Assembly (NCBI GenBank): GCA_022885665.1
Contig: JAGQDJ010000633.1
Coordinates: 186,001-250,000 of the forward strand
DNA: 64,000 nt
Direction of reading: 5' to 3'
DNA from: Triops longicaudatus
Lineage: Eukaryota > Arthropoda > Branchiopoda > Notostraca > Triopsidae
In this document: piece after piece, positions 38,001 to 50,571 of the stretch
Position numbering within the stretch: the first letter of the stretch is position 1
Layout of the letters: each line of letters begins with the position of its first letter
Notes under the pieces: model-generated
The model's input: the letters and a program-made list of their open reading frames with translations, nothing else
Told to the model about the DNA's origin: nothing
The model's database searches: none
Made by a program: the position numbers and the translations under genes

Positions 38001-41000
38001 CCGTCTTTCGACGGCTAGAATTGTCTTCCTTAGCACGCGTGCTTGCGCAAACATGCGCGGGCTTGTTATGCTAGCAGTGACAAGAAGAAATTGAGGTAAA
38101 CGGTCCTCGAAACATTACAACTCGGTAAGCTTACACCCGAATTCCCCCAAGTCAATATTGAACTCGGGTAAACCAAACAAGGTAGTTATACACCTGTATA
38201 CCGAAACTCGACTGTAAACTTGGTTGCCAGCGAAGCGAAAAACGAGCTGCACGTTGTCGAGGAAAACCAGAAGTGCAAATTGACTCCAGATTGAATTTCC
38301 AAGCCTTGGGAAACAACCTCAGAAGCCTTTTAATTGCCGTGTCTAATTTCCCTTTCTTTCCTGGAGATTGCGTCATTAACCTTTCAGTCTGCGCGTAACA
38401 AAGTAATTTAGTCTAGGGCATTGTTTATAAGGAAAAAAAACTCGAACTTTTGCGGTACCAGCAACCAGCGAGAGAAAAGGAAATATCGAGACTAGTTTTT
38501 CAAAGAGGTGAAGAAGTAAGGACCCCGCAAGAGCTATAATTAGTCTTCCATTGTCTGTCCGGTGATGTGTGAGAGTTCAGGCTATACGTTCATAAATTTG
38601 TTTATAGTGATGCAACGTCCTTTAGCTCCGCAAAGGGCAAAAAAAGAGAAGAAATAACTTTTCAGCCTTAATCAAGCTTTTCTTGTGTTCGCAGGTTGGG
38701 CGGTACTCCGACTGGCGCAGGGCCTAGCTTGCAAGAACTGACGTTTTTGGCGGCTGCTAGGAGATCCGTGGGTTCGAGTAGTGGCGGCGCAGGAGGACCG
38801 GGACCGCATCCAGCGCCGCCGGGCGGCCATGTTGGTGGCGTCCCGGTCTCAGCGCCACACGATCTCCATCCTGCCTACCGACTCAACCCTTACGTGGAAC
38901 ATCTATACGGATCTTTGCATTCCAGCCCAACCGCCTCTCTCCGTGGCCTTAGTCCTCTCGATCCACGCGGTAAGTCGTGCGCAAGCTGCATTTTCGATGA
39001 CAGATACTCAGAAAACGCTCCGATTCTCAGAAACTAATGGCAAGATTGGGTTGTCATTCGAGTAATTCGAGCGACTGAAATATGTTAGACTTCGTCAGAT
39101 AAAAACAGGTTTCGGACCAGCATTTCAATCATCCAGCTTAAATAGTTGCTTGGTCTTATTAAGTTTTATCAGTTGCACGTTTTCGGGGAGCGACACTGGA
39201 CTTTAGTGAAAACATACCTTGGTGGTAAGTTAGGTAACGAATTGGCTTTGTGGTACGAGTCGTTGTTCCTTTCTCTTAAGCAAGTTGTTGCTTCGCAATA
39301 ATTGCGTTGGAAGCGAAGATTGCTATGTGTTTCAAGAGGGTATGTGAAGTGACCCCAAAGTTAGAGGCTGGAGTGGTCGAACTAATTAGGACGCTGGAAA
39401 GCTCCAAAAACGATTTAAGTGGTAGTAAGGCATTGTTAAGCGCATGTTTTCAAAGCCATGCAAAGTGACAGTTTGGTGCGCCTTTTTTAAGCACTGGAAT
39501 GGCGCGGGTTTCAGTGTTTGCTGTGCAAAGTTAGTTATTAGCATAAATTAAGTGGCCCGTTTTTGTTACTGATATGAGTATAGTCACTTAAAACAGCCAG
39601 TAAGATGTCCAAGGAGTTATCAATAAGTATAGCACTTAAGCGCGTAGAACACGTTTTTGTGTCGTGGTGCTTGGGAGAAACTCCCCTGTTAAATAAGTCA
39701 AAAAGCTGGAGCTGGAGGGAAACCGAAACCCTGTTATTAGTCCTAGAATTGTGGAAGTTTTGGGACGGTGGACTCCCGAATATTTTGTTTCTTGTTGGTG
39801 GCGTTAAGTATGAAGGGAAGCTGTGATATGAAGGCGCGCCAAGTTCGTGAGCTTAGCGTCAAAGCTAATGACGCGTTAGCCTGTACCATAACCACAGGAT
39901 CTCTTGGAAAACTTTTGGCGTCTCCTTTAGGTCCACAATATAGTCCAAAGAAAATGCTCCATTGCACGTTTTAGAAACACCGCAGGGTTCAACATTATTA
40001 TTATCCTTTATTTTACTTTTTACTTTGGCGTACCACGTCGTTGGAGCCTTTCGGTTGATTACCTGCGCGGGAAGGGGGCCCAACGGGCAGAACAATAAAG
40101 AGTCTCTCTCTCTCTCCTTTTTCTTTTGCTGCTCGGTAGTACCTTATAAAGCTCAAGCTGGCCGTGTTGGTAATGAAGCTCTCTCTTTCACTCCCACCTT
40201 CTCTCCCTGGCTGTCTTCGCTCATCGCTGTTACCTCGAAACGCGCGCCTGCTTTACCTTCCCTCCTTGGAAAAACTGAGCAATCTGGTGTTCCAAGTGAG
40301 CCCATCAGCCATGCCAGTCACGTCCGCGTCCCTGCGCAAATGAAGCCGTCAACAGCAACAACAGCAAACCTCTTTCCAGACGAGAGTATTAAAACGTTGA
40401 AAATAAAAAAGGAGAGATTTTCGCTTCTATGACTTCTTTGGCAGGCAGCCCAAAGGGGAAAATGCAAAACACTACTCAAAAAACTTTAGCGCAGAGTGGA
40501 CATAAAAACCTTGCTAGAACAAAAGAGAGGGTTTGCGTTGAGCGGTGAATAGAGAACGCGACGGAATCTGTTGCGCTTTTAGAAATGTCGATGGAAAAAA
40601 AGGGCAAAGAGGGGAAAATATCCACCTTCATTAAGTACCACCCGCTATGTCAAACGCGTAAATTGCAAGAGTAATCGTCCTGAGTACTTATTATCTTCCT
40701 TTGAGAGCGACGCAGCAGCACGAAAAACCCGCTTTCGCACGGCACAAAAAATGGCTACACACCGCAAAGAAAAAAGGAGCAGTAGCTGCAACGCTAATGA
40801 GTCTATTACAACATTGCTCAAACTATTTTAGACTTGAAAAGAACACGATTGGCTACACTCATGCCATGACTTTTTTTTTCTTATAGAGATTAATAAGCTG
40901 CAATCTTAATGAGTTGCACTTGACCATTTCGGCTGGCTACTCTTTGTTACGCCTTATTTAACTTTGTCACCTCTTCACTATTATCCTTTTTCATAAAAAT

Positions 41001-44000
41001 ACCATGTTATACTAGCCAAAACTTAACAGCCTTTTCTTTAAGGCAAAACTTAAAGCGTGCTATCTGCAAGAAACAAGAAAACGCCGTTATTAAACTTCGT
41101 TTTTTATTAACAAAAACTAGATAGTGTAACAAATTTCGGTGCAAAAATTGACTTTCAAAGCTCGTTTTATATATATAATTTAGTTTTAATTTTAAAATGA
41201 ACGCAAAATCTAGAAGCGAAGAAAGAGTTTTGCGGAGGCGGTTGACAAAATCGGGAGTTTCCGTAATCGGAGTTCCATATACACATGTATCGAATTTTAT
41301 TACATTCAATTAGCGAATAAGCGTAAAGCAGGAGAAATCCGAAAGCTTCAATAATCACTAAAGTTCAGAGCCAATAGTTCATTTTTTTAGTATTGTTGCT
41401 TGATCAAGAACCCTTAAAGATGAAGTTATTTTCAGAAAAGTATTTAGTAAGTAATGTTACGAGGTTGACTTTACTGTAAGGAGCTCTTCTGCGTACAACT
41501 CTCGGCTCCTAGCATTATTGAATAAACACCAAGAAGCGAAGCAATTAAGACATTTCTGATCGTTTAATCTACCGTTACAGTTAGCGAGCGTTGTTATACG
41601 GGGTGACAAGAGCTCACAGATATTGTGCATGAAGAAATCACTACGGAGATCAAGGTAGTAGGATTGATAGGTAGGGGGCAATTTCCAGGGTTTTGTTATG
41701 ATTTTCTCATCCCTGCCGTTGAGGCTTGCAAGATGCGGATTTTAAAGGGATTAGAGCGCATTTAAAACGTTGCGTATGGGGCGTTTATGGCATGGTTGAT
41801 TGGTCACTTGACGCACAATCTGTGTGGACAAGGACATAGTACAAAAGGCGAGTGTTGCTTTCGGGAAAGTCGGAGGGTTTTTGAGGAGGCATAATGCCCC
41901 CTGGTATGCGCTCATTGAGTTGCAAGAACCAGAGACAAGACCTTAAGAAGCTTTTTAAAAGCTCCCGTCCAAATCATGAACCAATCAAGCTTGAAAAAGG
42001 ACCAAAGGGGACTCAGTCAAGTGTTATGTGCAACAGCCTCCACGGCTTTCTCCTCTTACGACGGAGCGTCTGTCGTTCCTTGGCCCGATCGTCTGGCTGT
42101 GAACCAGAATTCCCGTGCGCTGCCCGGCTCGGGGATCAAGTTGCGTTTCTGGGCCCTTTGTTTCCCCAGTTTCATGTTGTAAGAAGTCACCCCTACTTTT
42201 TTCTAGGATAAAAGGATATTTAGGGAATTTCATCCCGAAAACTCATCAGGGTAGCGTCGAAAAGGGTTAATTGTTTGAAATCTGAGGGATGACGCGAAAG
42301 AAACATACCAGTATGCTTAGCTCAAGTGTTACGCTACTTGCAAAAGGGGCAGTGGTAAAACTTTTCCTGGCTGGCTTTTTGGTTGTTTGTTGACTTTACC
42401 GAGTTTCTTTTCCGGATTTCTGCCCAAACCCGTCGGCTGGAAGGAGCGAAAAGAGCTAGTACGCACAGGGGCGTGGCTTACGGGCCCGTCTTATAAGTGC
42501 CAACGTCAACGAGACTTTTCATTTCCGCTCTAGTTTGAGCTATTTTTAAAAAAGCTTGGCCTGGCGTTGATGAGTGGCTGTCTTCGCATTCTTGCGCAGC
42601 GATTTTGGTCTTTTTCTTCTCAAGTTTGTCAGTTCTTGCGCTTTTTTGCCTCCCCTTTCACAAAAAAAAAGCTTTCCGACTAGGCCAGGGAAACGAGAAA
42701 AGGATGTCATAAATTTGGCAAACTGGTATACTAGTCACGGAGCATGATGAAGATATGGCTATGGAAATATGCTAATGACTCATATTTTGTCTTTCTATTC
42801 TTGCAGGATTGGCGTTCCATGCAGATTACATGGCGAATATGTCCGCGCTCAGCTCCAGAGCGTTGGGAGATTTACATCACTCGCAGTCCCTTCTTGGATC
42901 CACAGAATTACCCTTCTCAATAGACGGTATAGTCTTGGAGAAGACAAAAGACGAAAAATTTATTATTCTTTTTTTCTCTCCCTTTTAAATAATCGAAGGT
43001 ATGGAAGTGGGGTCAAGGCTAGCTAGCCCTAGACCAGGCGGAGCAGGGGGCGGGGCTGGAGGCAGTATCCGACAAAGTCGAAAACGAGCCTTATCGAGTT
43101 CGCCTTACTCGGATTCCTTTGATCTCAGCTCCATGATCCGCTTCTCCCCTACGTCTTTGGTGTCGATTATGAATGGGTCCCGGTCATCCTCAACGTCAGG
43201 CTCCTACTCTCATCTTTCTGCTGGTACCTTGAACATTTTTTAATAATTATGCCACAAAGTGGGAGACAAAAATGACTAATGTTGTGGCTCGTTTTTAGGC
43301 GCCCTGAGTCCAGCCTTAGGTTTACCTTCTTTACCAGCAGCGCATCTTCAACAGTTGCAAGCACATTTGATCCGCACCGGAAGTTTGGGTAGCAGCCTAG
43401 GAGGAGCGGGATCACCCTTCTTGCCCCCAGGAATGCTCCATCAAGGCAGTGTTCAGCATCCTCACGCTGGATTGTTCTCCTTACACAGTCCTATGGGCTT
43501 AGGTTTAGGCCCTATGCCGGGAATGCCTATGAAACATGAGGTAAAAGCGTCGAAAATGTGCGAGTAATTCGACAGTAATTTATGTATGTCCGATAGATGG
43601 AGTTCGGCAAAAGCAAAGAATCGCCCAATCCCGTATCTAGCACTGTTGAGCACGATGAGACAACCAAGACCGTGAAATCCAGAGTGAAGAAAGAACCGGC
43701 GTCGTCTTCGTGTAGCGGCCACGGTGCTGTAGCGCGGGATTCGGCCCAAGATTTGGACGAAGACGCCCACGATGGTTCCGGCGACCCCATGAAGGATGAA
43801 CCTGGTGACTTTATCGAAACAAATTGCCACTGGAAGGACTGTTCCAAAGAATTTTCCACGCAGGACGAATTAGTGAAAGTAAGTTGGAAACGCGTAGTAG
43901 AAAACGTAAGAGCGTTGGTTAAATGGTCGTTTCTGTTTCTTGCAGCATATCAACAACGATCACATCCACGCCAATAAGAAAAGCTTTGTTTGTCGGTGGA

Positions 44001-47000
44001 GAGAGTGTTCAAGAGAAGAAAAGCCCTTCAAAGCCCAATACATGTTGGTGGTGCACATGCGCAGACATACTGGCGAAAAACCTCACAGATGCACAGTAAG
44101 CTCTATAACGCAATGATTGTAAAGCTGTGTCTAAATTAGTTCTTTCGTTTAATCAGTTTGAAGGATGTTCGAAGGCGTATTCTCGATTAGAGAATCTGAA
44201 AACACATTTAAGGTCACATACGGGCGAAAAACCCTACATGTGCGAATTCCCGGGCTGCAGTAAAGCCTTTAGCAACGCGTCTGATCGGGCAAAACACCAA
44301 AACCGAACACACTCAAATGAGGTAAATACAAAATACTCCCTAAGTTCTTCGAAATCTGGATTTTCACATACAATGGATAGAAAAAGGAAGTGTTTCTAAA
44401 TGTATCTTTTATCTGTATTACAGAAACCTTACGTATGTAAAGCACCTGGTTGCACAAAACGGTATACAGATCCAAGTTCGTTACGGAAACATGTTAAAAC
44501 AGTGCACGGAGCAGACTTTTATGCCAACAAGAAGCACAAAGGTGGAAACGGTGGCGATGGACCTGGCCCAGGCCCCGGGCCTAGTCCAGGAGGCCTGGGC
44601 ATGGGTTCGAGCCCCAGAAGTGACGACGGTGGTGCGAAAACGGCAAGTGTTTCCAGTCCGAGCGTGAAATCCGAAGATGCTGCTTCGCCAGGTCAGTTGG
44701 GTTCACCAGGAACGGAAGCTAGCTTGACCCCAGCCGGAATGGGCAGCGGAGGAGCAGCGGATGATCCCCTCAGCGATAACGTGGTGTCAACGACGCAGGT
44801 TCCGGAAACAGAAACCGAATGGGCGGCTGAGGAAGTCGACGAAATCGATGTAAGCAATTCATTTTCTATTTTATGTGCTTTTTTATTTATTTATTTTTAT
44901 TTTGTGTACTAATATGAATGCATTTATAGATTCCCGGTCTGTCAGTGTCGGTATCGGTGTCAGTGAGCAACGATCCTCACGGTTCTCCCGGACAGGGATT
45001 CCACGTGCAGGACACAAACGCGAGGAACAGGTTGAAAAACCGACTCCAAGCGAAAGGAGGTCCTTCTTTACCTCCCCTACCGAACCTTCAAGGTAAGAAT
45101 GCAACGCACTTGAATTAATCGAAATATCGGCTCAAAACTAAAGGTATATTTTTTAACTAGGTTCGAGAAGAGGGATGGGCATTATGGATCTCAATCAGCG
45201 TATCACTGACTTACGGATGACCAACACTTCCAGTGGAACTACGCATCTAGCCCCGCAAACGAGTACTAATAACAACCGATCGAGATTGGTGGATCCCACC
45301 ACAGTCTTGCAAGGGGATAACCGAAGAGATAGTAATTCGACCACCGTAAGCAGTTTCTACGGAAGTATGCGATCCGGAGCATCACCTCTACCTGGTAGCC
45401 GAAGATCTTCGGAGACTTCACAAGTACGATTGTATCCTTATTTATAACGCTGGGTGACATAGACCAACGTTTTAAAAATTAGCCAAAGATTTCTTGGAGC
45501 TATAATATTTTTTTTCACGTGTATATAACACAATATAATTTTACATATACTTTATGTAATAACATAAAATTTTCCCATTAATAAAAAAATACGGTCGTCA
45601 TAATAAATAATGTTTGTCTTTTTTCTAGTTCTCCTCGGTTTCTGGAAGAGCGGCACTGCTTGCGTCACCTTTCGTCGACCCTATTTCACCCGGAAGCTCT
45701 CGCAGATCTAGCGATACTTCAGGGTTCTACGGTGGGTCGATGGTAGGACCAATGCCCAACCCAGTACCTCAGTACAACGCACAAGCTAACTCGGTCGGAG
45801 GACTAAACAACGCAGGACAACCCATGACAGCTACCATGGCTGCCCAACTGCAGAAAATGCAGAGACGTGCCATGATTGCGCAAAACATGAACCCAGCTAT
45901 GCTCCAAGTAAGTTATTTTTCCAAAGTGTTCTACTTAAACTCAACCACTCTTGTTTGTCAAATGCAACTGGACTCATTGTTGTGCTCTACCTACATTAAA
46001 ATGTCTATCTGTACTTGAGTTGTATCAATGTATAATTAATCAATGTATTTATCTGTTTTTGAAGAATCAGAATATGGGTGGTATGTCCAGTATTGCTGGC
46101 ACGGGTCAAAATTGGAACCCGTACTGCGGCAATGTGAACATGAATTCGAACGCCCCTCTGGGTTACCAACGGATGAGTCAAACACCTGGGGTCAACACGA
46201 CCCACATGTCCAGTACCAATCCCCACCATCAGCGTGAAATCCGTCGTGCATCGGATCCCGTCCGCACAGCCACGGAATCCAACATTGTTTCCGCCAATCC
46301 TTTACCGCGTCACCACAGTTACAACAACCTCAACCAATTCCATCCCAACCCTCACATGATGCGACGCAACGCACAGCCTCCACAACAAGACAGCCCTGCA
46401 AACATGCCCATCCGGCACCCGAACGAGGGCGTGGCTTTGGATGAGGTAGGTGAAGGCCAGAATTTGGAGGACAAACTCGTGATTCCTGACGAAATGCTAC
46501 AATACCTGAACCAAGTAGCCATCCAAGAAACACCTGTAGCTTCTCCACGAGCGTTATCGGTCTGCGTGAGTCCCCGTCCCGATTCTGCGTCCACCATCGT
46601 CAACCAACCCCTTACGCAGCAACAGTTGCAAGTTCATCGGCAACCGGCTGGAGTTATGAGCCCTGCAGCGCACAATATGTACAATCCCCAAAGCCCGGCC
46701 AGCTTGTATAACCAGTCAGTGACCAGTCCCGCTAGCGTCTACAATCAAGCCGTACCCAGTCCAGGTGTCGCTACGCATTTTAATCAGCTCCAAGTTACAA
46801 GCCCCATTCCTCCCAGTCGCTTCAACCAGCCCGTACAGAGCCCTGCTGCCGCAGCTCCCGCACCTACCTTCAACCCCAACAACGCTAACATCCACCCTAA
46901 CTATACAGCTCCTCCCCAGAACCGACCTATCCAAAACACCAACTATTGCAACTATCCCCAACCTATCCAGCCCTCTTTACCGTGCCAAAACCCACCTCAT

Positions 47001-47867
47001 AACCAAGGCCAGTTTGTGCCTACCAACTGCAACATGTATTATAACCAAAACCAAAGTTTTCCGACTCCCAACCCTGTCATTGACGCGTACAACCATTGTC
47101 CGAATACCTCACAACAACAGCAGCAGATGTACAGTTCGCATAATTGCCATAATTGCGGCCCGCATCAAGGTAGCGGCAATGTTTGTTCCATGAATAACAA
47201 TCAAGCGTGGACCAATTATCCTGTCCAAATGCCGAATGCCAATGGGTACGTGCAAAATTACAACGGGATGGTACCCCAGGGAATGTCCATAGCGCCTGCT
47301 ACTCAGCGGCCACACCCCCAAACGCAGCAGCAAAGTAAGTGAAGCAAACCCTCAGTTCTTGAATTGTTTATTAACTTTTTAATTTATTTCTTAGTGCCTG
47401 TCATGCCTCAAGCCATGGGAATGCAACCAGGCATGTCTCAACAGCAAGCCAACCAGATGGCAATAACAAATTCGAATTTCCAGCACCCAAACGGACCTCC
47501 TTATCCACACAGAAGCGCTTTGCAAGTGGCAGATGTTAGCCAGTCGCAGACTAATGCACTGGTAGGTGCGCCCAATCCGGAAGCTAACATGCGACCTGAT
47601 ACGTATCAGCGTACGCTCGAGTACGTGCAACAATGCCAGACGTGGAACGCCAGTAATACTCAGCCGACGGGACCTCAAATGTTACCAGGCACGGAAATGG
47701 TAAGCGTGCCAGGAATGGCCCCAGCGCCCGATGGTGTCTCCAGTACATCGGAAATGTGCAACAAGATGGCCAATATGGTTGGTTCGGACGTTACGAAAAC
47801 GGGAATGGTGGGTGGACCCGAGGGCAATGCTGTGTTGGACGAACACCGGTTTGTGCACATGATTTAG
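35082..47867 (+). CDS. ci (GLI): GLI / Cubitus interruptus zinc-finger transcription factor
   Basis: Fourteen phase-consistent exons: 35082-35292, 38695-38969, 42807-42926, 42999-43223, 43299-43540, 43597-43878, 43946-44095, 44157-44321, 44424-44849, 44930-45092, 45161-45423, 45629-45907, 46065-47334 and 47395-47867. GLI proteins end the Hedgehog pathway, acting as activators when full-length and as repressors after proteolysis. Visible landmarks are an alanine-rich N terminus, HPAYRLNPYVEHLYGSLHSS, RKRALSSSPYSDSFDLSSMI (Ci-like), a variant Sufu site, DEPGDFIETNCHW opening finger 1, five C2H2 fingers with the TGEKP linker and KAFSNASDRAKHQNRTHSNE, and TDPSSLRKHVKTVHGA. After these come LNQRITDLRM, four RRxS PKA-type sites, IPDEMLQYLNQV and the C-terminal NMVGSDV...HRF helix region. 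The first exon opens with two bases of a split codon, so an upstream exon probably exists. If translation began at the ATG at 35111, the protein would be 1504 residues. The family call is firm; the N terminus is open. Confidence 0.95.
35293..38694 (+). other. GLI intron, 3.4 kb
   Basis: This lies between an AG|GTAAGT-like donor at 35293 and a GCAG acceptor at 38694. No exon with a compatible phase was seen inside. It contains a palindromic CRE next to a TATA-like motif (37031-37060) and a short hairpin around 38.0 kb. A large 5' intron in a developmental regulator is a common site for enhancers or an internal promoter. Confidence 0.5.
37031..37060 (+). promoter_or_regulatory. CRE palindrome next to TATA-like motif
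   Basis: A perfect TGACGTCA (37031-37038) lies 12 bp upstream of CATAAAAGGC (37051-37060), and an ATG follows at 37063. The pairing resembles a CREB/ATF-responsive core promoter inside the first large GLI intron. The frame after the ATG is not GLI-like, so any transcript would be an alternative 5' exon or noncoding. Confidence 0.3.
40102..40117. repeat. CT microsatellite
   Basis: A short uninterrupted (TC)n run within a GLI intron. Confidence 0.6.
41241..41276. repeat. Relic end of the pogo-like MITE family
   Basis: GTTGACAAAATCGGGAGTTT followed by CCGTAATCGGAGTTCC shares its modules with the MITE in MFSD12 intron 5 (TTGACAAAATCGGAGTTC and CCGTAATCGGG). Only one end is recognisable. Confidence 0.45.
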
Positions 47868-48082
47868 ACGAAGACTTTGCGAAGATGTAATATCGCAATT
47901 CCGGAAGTGCCAAAACGAATCGCTAGACAAGTGCACTTTAATAGCTTGCGTCTTTTTTCTCCTGAGGTGCCTTCGGTATGACCACATCGCATTTTCTAGA
48001 AACGAAAAGCAAAAAGAAAGGCCTTCGAACGAACACGATCTCTAAGAGAAAGCGAATCTCCCAGTTTGTGTGATTTTTGTTA

Positions 48083-48088
48083 AATAAA
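48083..48088 (+). terminator. Poly(A) signal of GLI
   Basis: A canonical AATAAA about 215 bp after the GLI stop codon, before the convergent LYRM7 gene begins. Confidence 0.6.
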
Positions 48089-48528
48089 CTTCCAAAGCCC
48101 AATGTTTTTATAGTGCCATTTGGAATATGGGAATTTGAAAAAGGTTGGCAACGAAAGAATGGCGCGACTGGGGAGATGTGATACAAAGACTTGAAGCAAA
48201 CCTTACAAATTCACAAGGAGGTACACGGTGTTGTGCATGGTCTGGTGTGGTGCCAAACTGGACTCGCACTTGAGTGGGCAAGAACGAGTGATCTTTCGCT
48301 TACGTGTAACTTGAATTGTTTTAATTGTATATAAGAAATGTTGAGATGTTAGGATGAGAAATTATGGTCTTGCAGTGTGATGTACTTAAAAAACACAGTG
48401 CCTTCAAGTAATGCATTGAGACAACTTGATTTGCTGCACCTTTTGACAAGAAAAAATATAGAATGAACGAATTTCTCTATATACGCTCGTCTACTCAATT
48501 ACTCAGTCATTAATAATGCACGTGTTGG

Positions 48529-48534
48529 TTTATT
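48529..48534 (-). terminator. Poly(A) signal of LYRM7
   Basis: TTTATT on the plus strand (AATAAA on the minus strand), about 27 bp past the minus-strand LYRM7 stop codon. Confidence 0.5.
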
Positions 48535-48560
48535 GTCAAGGTCTACTCATTACGAAGATA

Positions 48561-49229
48561 CTATACAAGGACTAATATCAACTCTTCGATGCTGAACACG
48601 GTTTCAGACCTAAATAAGGAGTATTGTCCAGCTTCACGGTGTCTTTGGTGACTCTTAATTCTAAGACCAACTGAAATATTAGCCTTAGTCGGAATATTGC
48701 AAACATAATTACCGTATGTGGGCTCCGGAGCGTCTGGCTTTAATTTAGCTTGCACCACAGTTGTTCTCATCACATTCTCAACCTGATTCCCAAACTTGAC
48801 GAGCTACGACAAAATAGTTTTGTAACTACAAATAATTTTTTTATTTTTTTTTACTTCTTCAAGTGCTGATGAGTCACGAACTCCTTTGTTCTTCCGAAAT
48901 TCTTCGTTGATTTTTCTCCTAGCAGCTAATACAAACCAGAGGTTTTGATTATGGAATTATCAGTAAAAAAAATACATTACTAAGCTTTTGTTTAATGATA
49001 TATACTTATGACACAGAAAAGTGTACTGTGAGCCCACATGATTAAAATATAAGGAGGAGGACTTAAAGATAACTCACCTTGCAACATTTCCTCGTCTTCT
49101 CGGAATACGGTTCTACAGGTCCTATGGAGTTGCTTAAAGCACGTTAAAACCTAATATTTTCAAATGTTTAATATATATGCCTCGAAAAGACAAAATAGTA
49201 TTATAAATTTAATTAACCTGGTTTCTCAT
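48561..49229 (-). CDS. LYRM7: LYRM7/MZM1-like complex III assembly factor
   Basis: Four minus-strand exons join in phase: 49229-49218 (MRNQ), 49150-49078, 48925-48855 and 48803-48561, giving 132 residues. The joined N-terminal part reads VLTCFKQLHRTCRTVF, then AARRKINEEFRKNK, then VENVMRTTVVQA, closely following LYRM7, a mitochondrial-matrix LYR-family chaperone that stabilises the Rieske iron-sulfur protein before its insertion into complex III. The tail after RTTVVQA is longer than and unlike that of known family members (human LYRM7 is about 104 residues). A possible further 42-bp intron at 48712-48671 (GTAATT...TTTCAG) would remove 14 codons without changing frame. The first donor (CAG|GTTAAT) is non-optimal and the start exon is only 12 bp, so the 5' end is less certain than the core. 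The gene is convergent with GLI. Confidence 0.85.

Positions 49230-50571
<1,342 letters not shown>

Larger units (their letters stand above)
38970..42806 (+). other. GLI intron, 3.8 kb
   Basis: The intron runs from the GTAAGT donor at 38970 to the TTGCAG acceptor at 42806. A 156-codon frame at 39962-40432 lacks an early ATG and any domain, so I do not call it. Other contents are a short CT microsatellite near 40102, a MITE-end relic at 41241 and AT-rich filler. Confidence 0.5.

Noticed and set aside
39962..40432. 156-codon open frame in a GLI intron with a hydrophobic start
   Set aside because: It lacks an early ATG, has no domain and no compatible splice sites, and GLI exons join in phase without it.
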